Notes under the pieces: model-generated
The model's input: the letters and a program-made list of their open reading frames with translations, nothing else
Told to the model about the DNA's origin: nothing
The model's database searches: none
In this document: positions 33,907-42,004 of the stretch, in pieces
Position numbering within the stretch: position 1 is the stretch's first letter
Layout of the letters: the number at the start of each line of letters is the position of its first letter
Position numbers and translations under genes: made by a program
Assembly: GCF_001905845.1 (NCBI RefSeq)
Contig: NZ_LIVZ01000020.1
Coordinates: 1-64,000 of the forward strand
Reading direction: 5' to 3'
From: Streptomyces sp. TSRI0107
GTDB lineage: Bacteria > Actinomycetota > Actinomycetes > Streptomycetales > Streptomycetaceae
Length of the DNA: 64,000 bases

Positions 33907-34515
33907 CTATACCCAACCTCGCTCGCGTGCGAGACGCACCGCCGCATGCCGGTTCTCCACGCCGAGCTTCGAGACGGCCGACGAGAGGTAGTTCCGGACC
34001 GTCCCCTGGGACAGCACGGCCCGCTCGGCGATCTCCGCGACCGGCGCCCCGTCGGCGGCCAGCTCCAGCACCTCGGCCTCGCGCGCGGTGAGCGGCGAGT
34101 CCCCGGCGGAGATCGCGTCGGCGGCCAACTCCGGATCCACGTAGCGGTTTCCGGCGTGCACGGTCCGGATGATCTCGGCGAGCCGCTGCGCGCTGACCGT
34201 CTTCGGGACGAACCCCCGCACACCGGCCGCGAGAGCCCGCTTCAGATGCCCGGGCCTCCCGTGACTGGTCACGATCAGCACCCGGCAGCCGGGCAGTTCC
34301 GTCCGCAGCGATGTGGCGACCTTCACACCGTCGGCGCCCGGCATCTGCAGATCGAGCACCGCCACGTCGGGCGCGTGCGCCCGCGCCATCGCCAGCGCCT
34401 CCGGCCCGCTCGCCGCCTCCGCGACGACGAGCAGATCGTCCTCGAGCGAGAGCAACGCGGCCAGCGCCCCCCGGATGAGGTGCTCGTCGTCGGCGAGCAG
34501 CACCCGCACACTCAC
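33907..34515 (-). CDS. LuxR/NarL-type response regulator (DesR-like)
   Basis: 202 aa from the GTG at 34515 (VSVRVLLADDEHLIRGA). Receiver with Asp55 (VAVLDLQMPG) and Lys near 105 (FVPKTVSAQR). The C-terminal HTH is SPLTAREAEVLELAADGAPV followed by GTVRNYLSSAVSKLGVENRH. The start overlaps the kinase stop (GTGA). It is the last gene of the ATPase-permease-kinase-regulator operon and probably regulates it. Confidence 0.93.
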   Translation of the reverse strand: MSVRVLLADDEHLIRGALAALLSLEDDLLVVAEAASGPEALAMARAHAPDVAVLDLQMPGADGVKVATSLRTELPGCRVLIVTSHGRPGHLKRALAAGVRGFVPKTVSAQRLAEIIRTVHAGNRYVDPELAADAISAGDSPLTAREAEVLELAADGAPVAEIAERAVLSQGTVRNYLSSAVSKLGVENRHAAVRLARERGWV

Positions 34516-35864
34516 GCCGCGGCCCCCCGCTCCCCGACTACGGCCTCCCCGTCGTCGGCGTCCCCGGCCACGGGCGCACAGGCAACGGCGTCCCCGACTA
34601 CGGCCTCCCCGTCGTCGGCGTCCACGGCCACGGGCGCACAGGCAACGGCGTTGCCGGCCACGGCCTCCCCCACCGGCACCCTCGCCACCACCCGAAACTT
34701 CCCGGTCCCGGCCGGCCCGGCCTCCAGCGTGCCGTCCACCGCCCGCAGCCGCTCCCGCAGCCCCGCGAGGCCGGTGCCTCCGCCGCCGCTTCCGGCGGCG
34801 GTCTCGGCGCCGTCGTTCTCCACTGTCAGCACCACACATCCCTCGGACATCAGCAGCCCCACGGAACACCGCCGGGCGTCTCCGTGCCGCAGCACGTTCG
34901 TCGTGGCCTCGCGCACCACCCAGGCGAGCGCCGACTGCACCTCGGCGGGCAGTCCGGCCGCCTCCCCGGTGACCTCGCACTCGATCCCGGCGGCCTTCAG
35001 GACGCCCTGAGCGCCCACGAGTTCGACGCCGAGGTCGGCCTCCCGGTAGCCGCGTACGACGTCCCGCACCTCCCGCTGCGACTCCGCCGCGATCCGCTGC
35101 ACCTCGATCATCTGCTCGACGGCCTCCTCCCGCCCCCGCCGGGCGAGCTGCACGGACAGTTCGCTCTTCAGGGCGATGACCGCGAGGTTCCGGCCGATGA
35201 CGTCGTGCAGGTCGCGCCCGAACCGCAGCCGCTCCTCCGCGACGGCGAGCCGGGCCCGGGTCTCGCGGGCCTCGTCGAGTTCGTAGACGGCGTTGAGCAG
35301 CCAGACGGAGAACACCGAGGTCATGGCGAAGAAGCCGGTGCCGAGCAGCGCCGCCAGCGCCGTGACCAGCGCGGCCATACCGGCCCCCAGCGCCATGGAG
35401 ATCACGCCCACGCCCGCCGCGACGCCGAGCACCAGCGCAGACACCCGGCGTCTGCTGCGGAGGCCGAGAGTGATCATCCCGACGCCGAAGAAGAGCAGAC
35501 CGCCGATCACCGAGCCCAGTGCGGATGCGGTGCCCTCACCGCCCGGGCCACGGTCGACGAGCCAGAGCACGACGACCGCGAACACCGCGCTGGTCACCCC
35601 GAACGCCGACATCAGCCGCAGCGGCTGCGCCCGCCGCCCGCGCGTCCAGTCCAGCGCCCGGCTGCCCACCACCGCGCCGAACGCCGCGTGCGCGCACACC
35701 ATCAGGCACACCCAGGGCGCGTACGGCAGCGGCACCTCGCCGAGGGCCGGGAGGCCGAACACCGCGACCTCGGCCACCGCGAAGAAGTGGAACGACCACC
35801 GCGTGTACGTCTCGACCTTCGCCGGCGTGCTCTTGCGCCGCCACCATCTCCCCGGCCCGGACAC
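34512..35864 (-). CDS. sensor histidine kinase (DesK-like, HisKA_3) with a repeated C-terminal tail
   Basis: About 450 aa from the GTG at 35864 (VSGPGRWWRRK). Several transmembrane helices (about residues 25-185), a DHp helix with phospho-acceptor His (RFGRDLHDVIGRNLAVIALK), and an HATPase domain with VVREATTNVLRHGDA and GTGLAGLRERLRAVDGTLEA. Beyond the kinase, about 50 residues repeat a 20-residue unit (ACAPVAVDADDGEAVVGDAV) encoded by a 60-bp DNA repeat. The start is uncertain by a few codons. Kinases of this type beside ABC-2 exporters typically sense membrane or drug stress. Confidence 0.88.
   Translation of the reverse strand: MSGPGRWWRRKSTPAKVETYTRWSFHFFAVAEVAVFGLPALGEVPLPYAPWVCLMVCAHAAFGAVVGSRALDWTRGRRAQPLRLMSAFGVTSAVFAVVVLWLVDRGPGGEGTASALGSVIGGLLFFGVGMITLGLRSRRRVSALVLGVAAGVGVISMALGAGMAALVTALAALLGTGFFAMTSVFSVWLLNAVYELDEARETRARLAVAEERLRFGRDLHDVIGRNLAVIALKSELSVQLARRGREEAVEQMIEVQRIAAESQREVRDVVRGYREADLGVELVGAQGVLKAAGIECEVTGEAAGLPAEVQSALAWVVREATTNVLRHGDARRCSVGLLMSEGCVVLTVENDGAETAAGSGGGGTGLAGLRERLRAVDGTLEAGPAGTGKFRVVARVPVGEAVAGNAVACAPVAVDADDGEAVVGDAVACAPVAGDADDGEAVVGERGAAA
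34531..34670. repeat. 60-bp coding minisatellite in the histidine kinase gene
   Basis: A 60-bp unit is present 2.3 times (34531-34590, 34591-34650, partial to 34670), with only a few substitutions. It encodes an acidic 20-residue repeat at the kinase C-terminus and keeps the frame. Confidence 0.85.
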
Positions 35865-35884
35865 CTGCCCGCCACCCCCGTCCG

Positions 35885-36655
35885 TCAGCGTCGCGGCTCC
35901 CAGCGGAACCACCGCCGTACAGCAAACACCGCGAGTGCGGTCCAGGCCAGCGCGGTGGCGAGGTCGCCCAGCGCCTCGGAGCCGGAGAGGTCCCCGGTCC
36001 AGCCGCCCCGCACCAGCGCGATCACCGGGGTCAGCGGCAGCAGTTCGCAGACGGACGCCAGCCCGTCGGGCAGCACCTCCAGCGGGACGGTGATGCCGGA
36101 GCCCAGCATGGAGACGAACATCATCGGCAGCCCGGTCACCTGGGCACTCTCCGCGGTCCTGGTGAAGACCGCGGTGACCGCCGCCAGCGCCCCGCACATC
36201 ACGATCCCCAACAGCACGCCCGCCACGGCGAGATGGGGCGCGGACGGGGCACCGACGTCCAGCACCGCCGCACTGCCCACCGCGACCAGCAGACACTGCG
36301 CGAGCCCGATCCCGGACGCCGGCAGCGCGGCGCCGACCAGGATCTCCCGGTCCCGCAGCTCACCGGTGCGCAGCCGCTTGAGCACCAGCTCCTCGCGGCG
36401 GGTGACGTAGGCGGTGGTGAGGGAGGCGTAGACGGCGAACAGCAGGGAGAAGCCGACGGCGGCGGGCAGGATCACGGTGCCGACGGTCAGCCCCGCGCCC
36501 TCGAGGTCCATCTCGTCGACCGCGCCGCGCACGCTGAACGGCAGCGCCAGCGGCACGAGCAACGCGGTGACGAGTGTGGCCTTGCTGCGTCCGAGCAGGG
36601 TCAGTTCGGCCCGCGCCAGCGCGCCCATCCGCCCCGCGACAGTCGTGGTGCTCAT
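35885..36655 (-). CDS. ABC-2 type transporter permease
   Basis: 256 aa from MSTTTVAGRMGALARAEL. Six transmembrane segments in the ABC-2 arrangement, with LVLKRLRTGELRDREILVG after the first pair of helices as in drug-efflux permeases of the DrrB group. Its ATG overlaps the ATPase stop (ATGA). It forms the membrane part of an exporter with the ATPase gene; the kinase gene starts 20 bases downstream. Confidence 0.92.
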   Translation of the reverse strand: MSTTTVAGRMGALARAELTLLGRSKATLVTALLVPLALPFSVRGAVDEMDLEGAGLTVGTVILPAAVGFSLLFAVYASLTTAYVTRREELVLKRLRTGELRDREILVGAALPASGIGLAQCLLVAVGSAAVLDVGAPSAPHLAVAGVLLGIVMCGALAAVTAVFTRTAESAQVTGLPMMFVSMLGSGITVPLEVLPDGLASVCELLPLTPVIALVRGGWTGDLSGSEALGDLATALAWTALAVFAVRRWFRWEPRR

Positions 36656-37614
36656 ACGCCTGCCCCCTCCTCGTGCGCCGCGAGGGCCGACGCCCGCCCG
36701 GCGATCCCCAGGAACGCCTCCTCCAGCGACGGGGACCGCGCGTCCAGCCGCCGCAGCTCCACCCCGGCGTCCCGCGCCCACACCAGCAGGCCGGTGGCCG
36801 CCCGCTGCAACTCGTACGTCCGCAGCCGTACGGTCCTGCCGTCGACGTCGTGGCCGACGACGCCCAGCTCGCCGAGGGCGGGCAGGTCGCCGAGGAAGTA
36901 GCCCTCGGGCAGTTCGAAGGAGATCCGGGACGGCTGGGCCGCGGTCACCTCGTCCGGGGTGCCGCTCGCCGCGATGCGCCCCTCGTGGAGGATCGCCAGC
37001 CGGTCGGCCAGCTGCTCGGCCTCCTCCAGGTAGTGCGTGGTGAGCAGCACGGTCGTACCGCCGTCGCGCAGCGCGCGCACCAAGTCCCAGGTCTCGCGGC
37101 GGCCTTCGGCGTCCAGTCCGGTCGTCGGCTCGTCGAGGAACAGCACCTCGGGGTCGCCGAGCAGCGCGAGCGCCAGGTCCAGCCGCCGCCGTTCACCGCC
37201 GGACAGCTGCTTCACCCGCACCGTGGCCCGCTTCCCGAGCCCGACGGCCTCCAGCGCCTCGCCGACGGGCCGGGCGCCGCTGGTGCAGCCCGCCCACATC
37301 CGTACGGTCTCGGCGACGGTCAGCTCCGCCGGGAACCCGCCCTCCTGCAACATGACACCGGTGCGCGGCCGTACGACCTCCCGCTCGCCGTGCGGATCGT
37401 GCCCGAGCACCCGCACCCGGCCCTCGGTCGGCGGGGCGAGCCCTTCCAGCAGCTCGACCGTGGACGTCTTGCCGGCGCCGTTGGTGCCCAGCAGCGCGAA
37501 GACCTCACCGCGGGTCACGCTGAACGTGATCCCGCGCACGGCTTCGAACCCGCCCCCGTACACACGCTTGAGGTCGGTGACCTCGATCACGTGCTCGTGT
37601 TCGTCGGTTTTCAT
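36652..37614 (-). CDS. ABC transporter ATP-binding protein (DrrA-like)
   Basis: 320 aa. Walker A GTNGAGKT at 43-50, Q-loop VMLQEGGF near 87-94, signature LSGGE at 137-141, Walker B VLFLDEP near 157-163, switch His in LLTTHYLEEAEQ. A C-terminal 90-residue extension (ISFELPEGYFLGDL onward) is typical of the drug-resistance ATPases. First gene of a four-gene operon; a palindromic region upstream (37658-37684) is the likely control site. Confidence 0.94.
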   Translation of the reverse strand: MKTDEHEHVIEVTDLKRVYGGGFEAVRGITFSVTRGEVFALLGTNGAGKTSTVELLEGLAPPTEGRVRVLGHDPHGEREVVRPRTGVMLQEGGFPAELTVAETVRMWAGCTSGARPVGEALEAVGLGKRATVRVKQLSGGERRRLDLALALLGDPEVLFLDEPTTGLDAEGRRETWDLVRALRDGGTTVLLTTHYLEEAEQLADRLAILHEGRIAASGTPDEVTAAQPSRISFELPEGYFLGDLPALGELGVVGHDVDGRTVRLRTYELQRAATGLLVWARDAGVELRRLDARSPSLEEAFLGIAGRASALAAHEEGAGV

Positions 37615-37657
37615 GACTTCAGCGTCCCGGCGGCCGGGGCCGTTCGGCAGTGCGCGC

Positions 37658-37684
37658 TGTCATAGGCGGACATGACAAATGTCA
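37658..37684. promoter_or_regulatory. TGTCA/TGACA dyads, putative response-regulator site
   Basis: TGTCA (37658), TGACA (37673) and TGTCA (37680) make two overlapping dyads: 10-base spacing for the outer pair and 2-base spacing for TGACAAATGTCA. They lie 44-70 bases upstream of the ABC ATPase start, as expected for an activator of the LuxR type. Assignment is by position. Confidence 0.45.
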
Positions 37685-37716
37685 GAGAGATCGCGCAATA
37701 CGTGGGACATACGCCG

Positions 37717-37743
37717 AAGGCCCCGGTCGATGACCAGGGCCTT
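37717..37743. terminator. tRNA-Gly terminator, copy 2
   Basis: AAGGCCCCGGTC / GACCAGGGCCTT, the same hairpin as 33775-33801 with two changes, one of which breaks a stem pair. It lies 6 bases past the tRNA CCA end. Confidence 0.7.
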
Positions 37744-37749
37744 GGTGAC

Positions 37750-37825
37750 TGGAGCGGACGACGAGGCTCGAACTCGCGACCTCAACCTTGGCAAGGTTGC
37801 GCTCTACCAACTGAGCTACGTCCGC
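37750..37825 (-). tRNA. tRNA-Gly (GCC), copy 2
   Basis: Identical in all 76 bases, including CCA, to copy 1 at 33808-33883. It lies 80 bases downstream of the unusual tRNA-Gly(UCC) in the same direction and may be co-transcribed with it. Confidence 0.95.
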
Positions 37826-37905
37826 ATTGCCTCCGATCAGCTCTCACTGACCGGCGCGAGCACCAGCCTACCTGATCCACAAGAGTGGTCCGTACGGCGG
37901 TGCAG

Positions 37906-37977
37906 AGCGGGTGACAGGAATTGCACACTGCGCCTTCCCCCTGGAAGGGGGATGTTCTACTACTGAACTACACCCGC
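37906..37977 (-). tRNA. tRNA-Gly (UCC) with aberrant D- and T-loops
   Basis: 72 nt. Canonical parts: acceptor GCGGGTG/CACCCGC with discriminator T, D-stem GTTC/GAAC, anticodon stem TCCCC/GGGGA with loop CTTCCAG (anticodon UCC). Non-canonical parts: D-loop AGTAGTA, so position 18 is A instead of G; T-arm CAGTG-TGCAATT-CCTGT, so position 55 is G instead of U, and the T-stem pairs poorly (best register has C49-G64, A50-U63, G51-C62, bulged U52, G53-C61). Positions 18 and 55 normally pair to hold the tRNA elbow together. CCA is not encoded. The other arms are perfectly paired, so this does not look like random decay. Confidence 0.8.
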
Positions 37978-38168
37978 ATGTACTCCGTGAGCCGGGCCTT
38001 TCGGCCTCGCCCCTCGGCGTGCTCCAGACTCTAGCTGATCAGCGGGGGTGCTGCGCAAGTCGGTTGCCGTGAGGGGCGGCTGAGCGGCCGTCGGCGGGCT
38101 CGCCACGCGCGGGGCGCGCGGGGCCGGCGCGCACGGCACGGACGGCACCGACGGCCCACGGCAACGGC

Positions 38169-38486
38169 TCACTGCGCGGCGGTGAACGCCTCGTAGACCT
38201 TCTTGGGGATGCGGCCGCGCGCGGGCACGTCCATCTTGTTGGCCTGGGCCCAGGCGCGTACCGCCGCCGGGTCGGGGGCCACCTCGGTCTGCTTGTAGGC
38301 CTTGCCCGACTTCGACCGCTTGCGGCCGGCCTCCACGTAGGGCGCGAGCGCCTTACGCAGTTTCCTGGCATTGGCTTCATTCAGGTCGATCTCGTACGAC
38401 TTGCCGTCGAGTCCGAAGGCGATCGTTTCCGCCGCTTCCGAGCCGTCGATGTCGTCAAAGAGGGTGACCACGACCTTTTGCGCCAC
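38169..38486 (-). CDS. lsrL: Lsr2-family nucleoid-associated protein (LsrL-type paralogue)
   Basis: 105 aa from the GTG at 38486 (VAQKVVVTLFDDIDGSE). The N-terminal oligomerisation domain (residues 1-60, SYEIDLNEANARKLRKALAP) is followed by a basic linker (GRKRSKSGKAYKQTE) and the C-terminal DNA-binding domain with VRAWAQANKMDVPARGRIPK, whose RGR motif inserts in the minor groove of AT-rich DNA. Lsr2 proteins silence AT-rich genes. Streptomyces has Lsr2 and a second copy, LsrL; the position upstream of purS fits the second, from memory of S. coelicolor order. Confidence 0.93.
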   Translation of the reverse strand: MAQKVVVTLFDDIDGSEAAETIAFGLDGKSYEIDLNEANARKLRKALAPYVEAGRKRSKSGKAYKQTEVAPDPAAVRAWAQANKMDVPARGRIPKKVYEAFTAAQ

Positions 38487-38796
38487 GAATATCGGTCCCT
38501 TCGTGCGGCACCTCAATGCAGCTCATCTGCGATGACGTGCCGAGTGTCGGCTATTGCCAATTCATTTGTACAGTGCCTGGCAAAGCAATGTGAAGCCCGA
38601 CTAAATCTCCCCGCGTGTCCCGGCGCACTAGCTATCCCGGGTCGATCCGGGATCTTTCCCTGAACTTTTCGTGAAGGGGTGGCTCCGATGCCGGATCGTG
38701 ACGATCGTTCCGTAGGTTCCTACAACTCTACTCGCGTAGAAATTTTGTGCGGGTAGTCTGAAGGAACCTGCTCAGCACCACACACCGGGAGTGCCA
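38487..38796. other. divergent promoter region between lsrL and purS
   Basis: 310 bases, less GC-rich than its surroundings. It holds three dyads: ATCCCGG-N6-CCGGGAT (38634-38653), GTAGGTTCCTAC (38712-38723) and TCTACTCGCGTAGA (38727-38740). A TAGTCT hexamer at 38754-38759 could be the purS -10. The dyads are candidate operators or leader hairpins. No gene is seen. Confidence 0.55.
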
Positions 38797-39060
38797 GTGG
38801 CACGCGTCGTAGTCGACGTCATGCTCAAGCCGGAGATCCTCGACCCCCAGGGCCAGGCGGTGCAGCGCGCACTGCCGCGGCTGGGTTTCGACGGCATCTC
38901 CGATGTACGTCAGGGAAAGCGATTCGAACTGGAAGTTGACGGGCCCGTCGACGAGGCCGCGCTCGCCCGCATCCACGATCTTGCGGAATCCTTCCTCGCC
39001 AACACCGTGATCGAGGACTTCACCGTCCGGATCGAGGAAGTCGCGGAGGCCGTCAAGTGA
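38797..39060 (+). CDS. purS: phosphoribosylformylglycinamidine synthase subunit PurS
   Basis: 87 aa from the GTG at 38797, with GGGAG 5 bases upstream; a GTG two codons earlier is an alternative. VVVDVMLKPEILDPQGQAVQ and GFDGISDVRQGKRFELEVD are the PurS signatures. It bridges PurQ and PurL in the FGAM synthetase complex, which needs glutamine-derived ammonia. The stop overlaps the purQ start (GTGA). Confidence 0.96.
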   Translation: MARVVVDVMLKPEILDPQGQAVQRALPRLGFDGISDVRQGKRFELEVDGPVDEAALARIHDLAESFLANTVIEDFTVRIEEVAEAVK

Positions 39061-39737
39061 CCGCTCGTATTGGCGTCGTCACTTTCCCGGGCTCTCTCGA
39101 CGACCGGGACAGCCGGCGGGCGATCCGTCTCGCAGGCGCCGAGCCCGTCGCTCTCTGGCACAAGGACAAGGACCTCAAGCAGGTCGACGCCGTGGTGCTG
39201 TGCGGCGGTTTCTCGTACGGCGACTATCTCCGCGCCGGAGCCATCGCCCGCTTCTCGCCGGTGATGGACACGATCATCGAGCAGGCGAAAGCCGGCCTGC
39301 CGGTCCTCGGCATCTGCAACGGCTTCCAGATCCTCACCGAGGCGCACCTGCTGCCCGGCGCGATGCTCGGCAACGACCACCTGCACTTCATCTGCCGCGA
39401 CCAGAAGCTGCGGGTGGAGAACGCGGACACCGCCTGGACGACCGACTACGCGGCGGGCCAGGAGATCCACATCCCGCTGAAGAACATGGACGGCCGGTAC
39501 GTCGCCGACGAGTACACGCTCGACAAGCTGGAGGCCGAGGGCCGCGTCGCGTTCCGCTACGTGGACTTCAACCCCAACGGCTCGCTCCGCGACATCGCCG
39601 GCGTCACCAACGAGGCGGGCAACGTCGTGGGCCTGATGCCGCACCCGGAGCACGCCGTGGAGCCGCTGATCGGCACCGGCCGCACCGACGGCCTCCCGTT
39701 CTTCACCTCGATCCTCAAGAAGCTGGTCAACGCATGA
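39057..39737 (+). CDS. purQ: phosphoribosylformylglycinamidine synthase subunit PurQ
   Basis: 226 aa class I glutamine amidotransferase that supplies ammonia to PurL. Start RIGVVTFPGSLDDRD, nucleophile Cys in VLGICNGFQIL, and catalytic His/Glu in GLMPHPEHAVE. The GTG overlaps the purS stop and its own stop overlaps the purL ATG (ATGA), so the three subunits are translated in a coupled way. Confidence 0.97.
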   Translation: MTARIGVVTFPGSLDDRDSRRAIRLAGAEPVALWHKDKDLKQVDAVVLCGGFSYGDYLRAGAIARFSPVMDTIIEQAKAGLPVLGICNGFQILTEAHLLPGAMLGNDHLHFICRDQKLRVENADTAWTTDYAAGQEIHIPLKNMDGRYVADEYTLDKLEAEGRVAFRYVDFNPNGSLRDIAGVTNEAGNVVGLMPHPEHAVEPLIGTGRTDGLPFFTSILKKLVNA

Positions 39738-41992
39738 GCCGGACGCCTCTGGACACGGTCGAGCACGCGGCCGCGACCCCCGACGTCGAGCTGCCCTGGG
39801 CCGAACTCGGCCTGAAGAAGGACGAGTACGAGCGCGTGGTCGAGATCCTCGGCCGCCGGCCCACCGGTGCCGAGCTCGCCATGTACTCGGTCATGTGGTC
39901 CGAGCACTGCTCGTACAAGTCCTCCAAGGTCCACCTCCGCCAGTTCGGCGAGAAGGCCCCCCAGTCCGACGCGATGCTCGTCGGCATCGGCGAGAACGCC
40001 GGTGTGGTCGACGTCGGCCAGGGCTACGCGGTCACCTTCAAGGTCGAGTCGCACAACCACCCGTCGTACGTCGAGCCCTACCAGGGCGCGGCCACGGGTG
40101 TCGGCGGCATCGTCCGCGACATCATCGCGATGGGCGCCCGCCCGGTCGCGGTCGTCGACCCGCTGCGCATGGGCGCGGCCGACCACCCCGACACCAAGCG
40201 TGTGCTGCCGGGGGTCGTCGCCGGCATCGGCGGGTACGGCAACTGCCTCGGCCTGCCGAACATCGGCGGCGAGGTCGTCTTCGACTCCTGCTACCAGGGC
40301 AACCCGCTGGTCAACGCCGGTGCCATCGGCGTCATGCGGCACGAGGACATCCACCTCGCGAAGGCGTCCGGCGCGGGCAACAAGGTCATCATGTACGGGG
40401 CCCGCACGGGCGGCGACGGCATCGGCGGCGCCTCGATCCTGGCCTCCGAGACCTTCGACGACGCGAAGCCCTCGAAGCGTCCCGCCGTGCAGGTCGGCGA
40501 CCCCTTCCAGGAGAAGCTGCTCATCGAGTGCACCCTGGAGGCCTTCCAGGAGAAGCTCGTCGTCGGCATCCAGGACCTGGGCGCCGCCGGAATCTCCTGC
40601 GCCACCAGCGAGCTGGCGTCCAACGGCTCCGGCGGCATGCGCGTCATCCTGGACGACGTCCCCCTGCGTGACTCGACTCTCTCGCCCGAGGAGATCCTCA
40701 TGAGCGAGTCGCAGGAGCGCATGTGCGCGGTCGTCGAGCCGGAGAAGGTCGACCGCTTCCTCGAGATCTGCGACAAGTGGGACGTCATCGCCACCGTCAT
40801 CGGTGAGGTGACCGACGGCGACCGTCTGGAGATCTTCTGGCACGGCGAGAAGATCGTCGACGTGGACCCGCGCACGGTCGCCCACGAGGGCCCGACCTAC
40901 GAGCGCCCGTACGCCCGCCCGTCCTGGCAGGACGAGCTCCAGGCGGACGACGCGAACAAGCTGCCGCGCCCGGAGACCTCGGAGGAGCTGAGGGACCAGG
41001 TCCTGAAGCTGGTCGCCTCCCCGAACCAGGCCTCCAAGAAGTGGATCACGTCGCAGTACGACCACTTCGTGCAGGGCAACACGGTCCTCGCCCAGCCCGA
41101 GGACTCCGGCATGATCCGCATCGACGAGGAGACCGGCCTCGGCGTCGCCATCTCGACGGACGGCAACGGCCGGTACGCCAAGCTCGACCCGTACACGGGC
41201 GCGCAGCTGGCCCTCGCCGAGGCCTACCGCAACGTGGCGACGACCGGCGCCAAGCCGCTCGCCGTCTCCGACTGCCTGAACTTCGGCTCCCCCGAGGACC
41301 CGGCGGTCATGTGGCAGTTCGCGGAGGCCGTGCGCGGCCTGGCGGACGCCTGCCAGCAGCTCGGCACCCCGGTGACCGGCGGCAACGTCTCGCTCTACAA
41401 CCAGACGGGCGAGGCGGCCATCCACCCGACGCCGGTCGTCGCCGTGCTGGGCGTCATCGACGACGTCGCCCGCCGCACGCCGGTCGCCTTCCAGGAGGAG
41501 GGCCAGCTGCTGTACCTCCTCGGCGACACGCGCGAGGAGTTCGGCGGCTCGGCCTGGTCCCAGGTCGTCCACGACCACCTCGGCGGCCTGCCCCCGCAGG
41601 TGGACCTGGAGCGCGAGCGGCTGCTCGCCGAGATCCTGATCTCCGCCTCCCGCGACGGCATGATCGACTCGGCGCACGACCTGTCCGACGGCGGCCTGAT
41701 CCAGGCGGTCGTCGAGTCGGCGCTGCTCGGCGGCAAGGGCGCCCGCCTGATCGTCCCGGACGGTCTGGACGCGTTCACCTTCCTCTTCTCGGAGTCGGCC
41801 GGCCGCGCGGTCGTCGCCGTCCCCCGCTCGGAGGAGGTCCGCTTCAACGACATGTGCGGCGCCCGGGGCCTCCCGGCCACCCGCATCGGTGTCGTCGACG
41901 GCGACACGGTGGAGATCCAGGGCGAGTTCAGCCTCTCCCTGGAGGAGCTGCGCACCGCCCACGAGAGCACCATCCCGGCGCTCCTGGCCTGA
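39734..41992 (+). CDS. purL: phosphoribosylformylglycinamidine synthase subunit PurL
   Basis: 752 aa small-type PurL, the ATP-dependent FGAM synthase. The start at the ATG 39734 (MSRTPLDTVEHAAATPDVE) overlaps the purQ stop. Motifs: MWSEHCSYKSSK, NHPSYVEPYQGAATGVGG, GANKV-type active-site segments, LGAAGISCATSELASNG, and the second half DGNGRYAKLDPYTGAQLALA and TGGNVSLYNQTG. It is followed by a strong terminator (42005-42048) and then the MITE-like element. Confidence 0.97.
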   Translation: MSRTPLDTVEHAAATPDVELPWAELGLKKDEYERVVEILGRRPTGAELAMYSVMWSEHCSYKSSKVHLRQFGEKAPQSDAMLVGIGENAGVVDVGQGYAVTFKVESHNHPSYVEPYQGAATGVGGIVRDIIAMGARPVAVVDPLRMGAADHPDTKRVLPGVVAGIGGYGNCLGLPNIGGEVVFDSCYQGNPLVNAGAIGVMRHEDIHLAKASGAGNKVIMYGARTGGDGIGGASILASETFDDAKPSKRPAVQVGDPFQEKLLIECTLEAFQEKLVVGIQDLGAAGISCATSELASNGSGGMRVILDDVPLRDSTLSPEEILMSESQERMCAVVEPEKVDRFLEICDKWDVIATVIGEVTDGDRLEIFWHGEKIVDVDPRTVAHEGPTYERPYARPSWQDELQADDANKLPRPETSEELRDQVLKLVASPNQASKKWITSQYDHFVQGNTVLAQPEDSGMIRIDEETGLGVAISTDGNGRYAKLDPYTGAQLALAEAYRNVATTGAKPLAVSDCLNFGSPEDPAVMWQFAEAVRGLADACQQLGTPVTGGNVSLYNQTGEAAIHPTPVVAVLGVIDDVARRTPVAFQEEGQLLYLLGDTREEFGGSAWSQVVHDHLGGLPPQVDLERERLLAEILISASRDGMIDSAHDLSDGGLIQAVVESALLGGKGARLIVPDGLDAFTFLFSESAGRAVVAVPRSEEVRFNDMCGARGLPATRIGVVDGDTVEIQGEFSLSLEELRTAHESTIPALLA

Positions 41993-42004
41993 TCACAGGC
42001 CGTA

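Noticed and set aside
33907..37614. prophage or integrative element integrated at tRNA-Gly
   Set aside because: The tRNA repeats suggest it, but there is no integrase, excisionase or phage gene between them; kept only as a repeat observation.
38517..38790. purine riboswitch upstream of purS
   Set aside because: The conserved purine-aptamer core and loop sequences are not present; the palindromes seen are short dyads.
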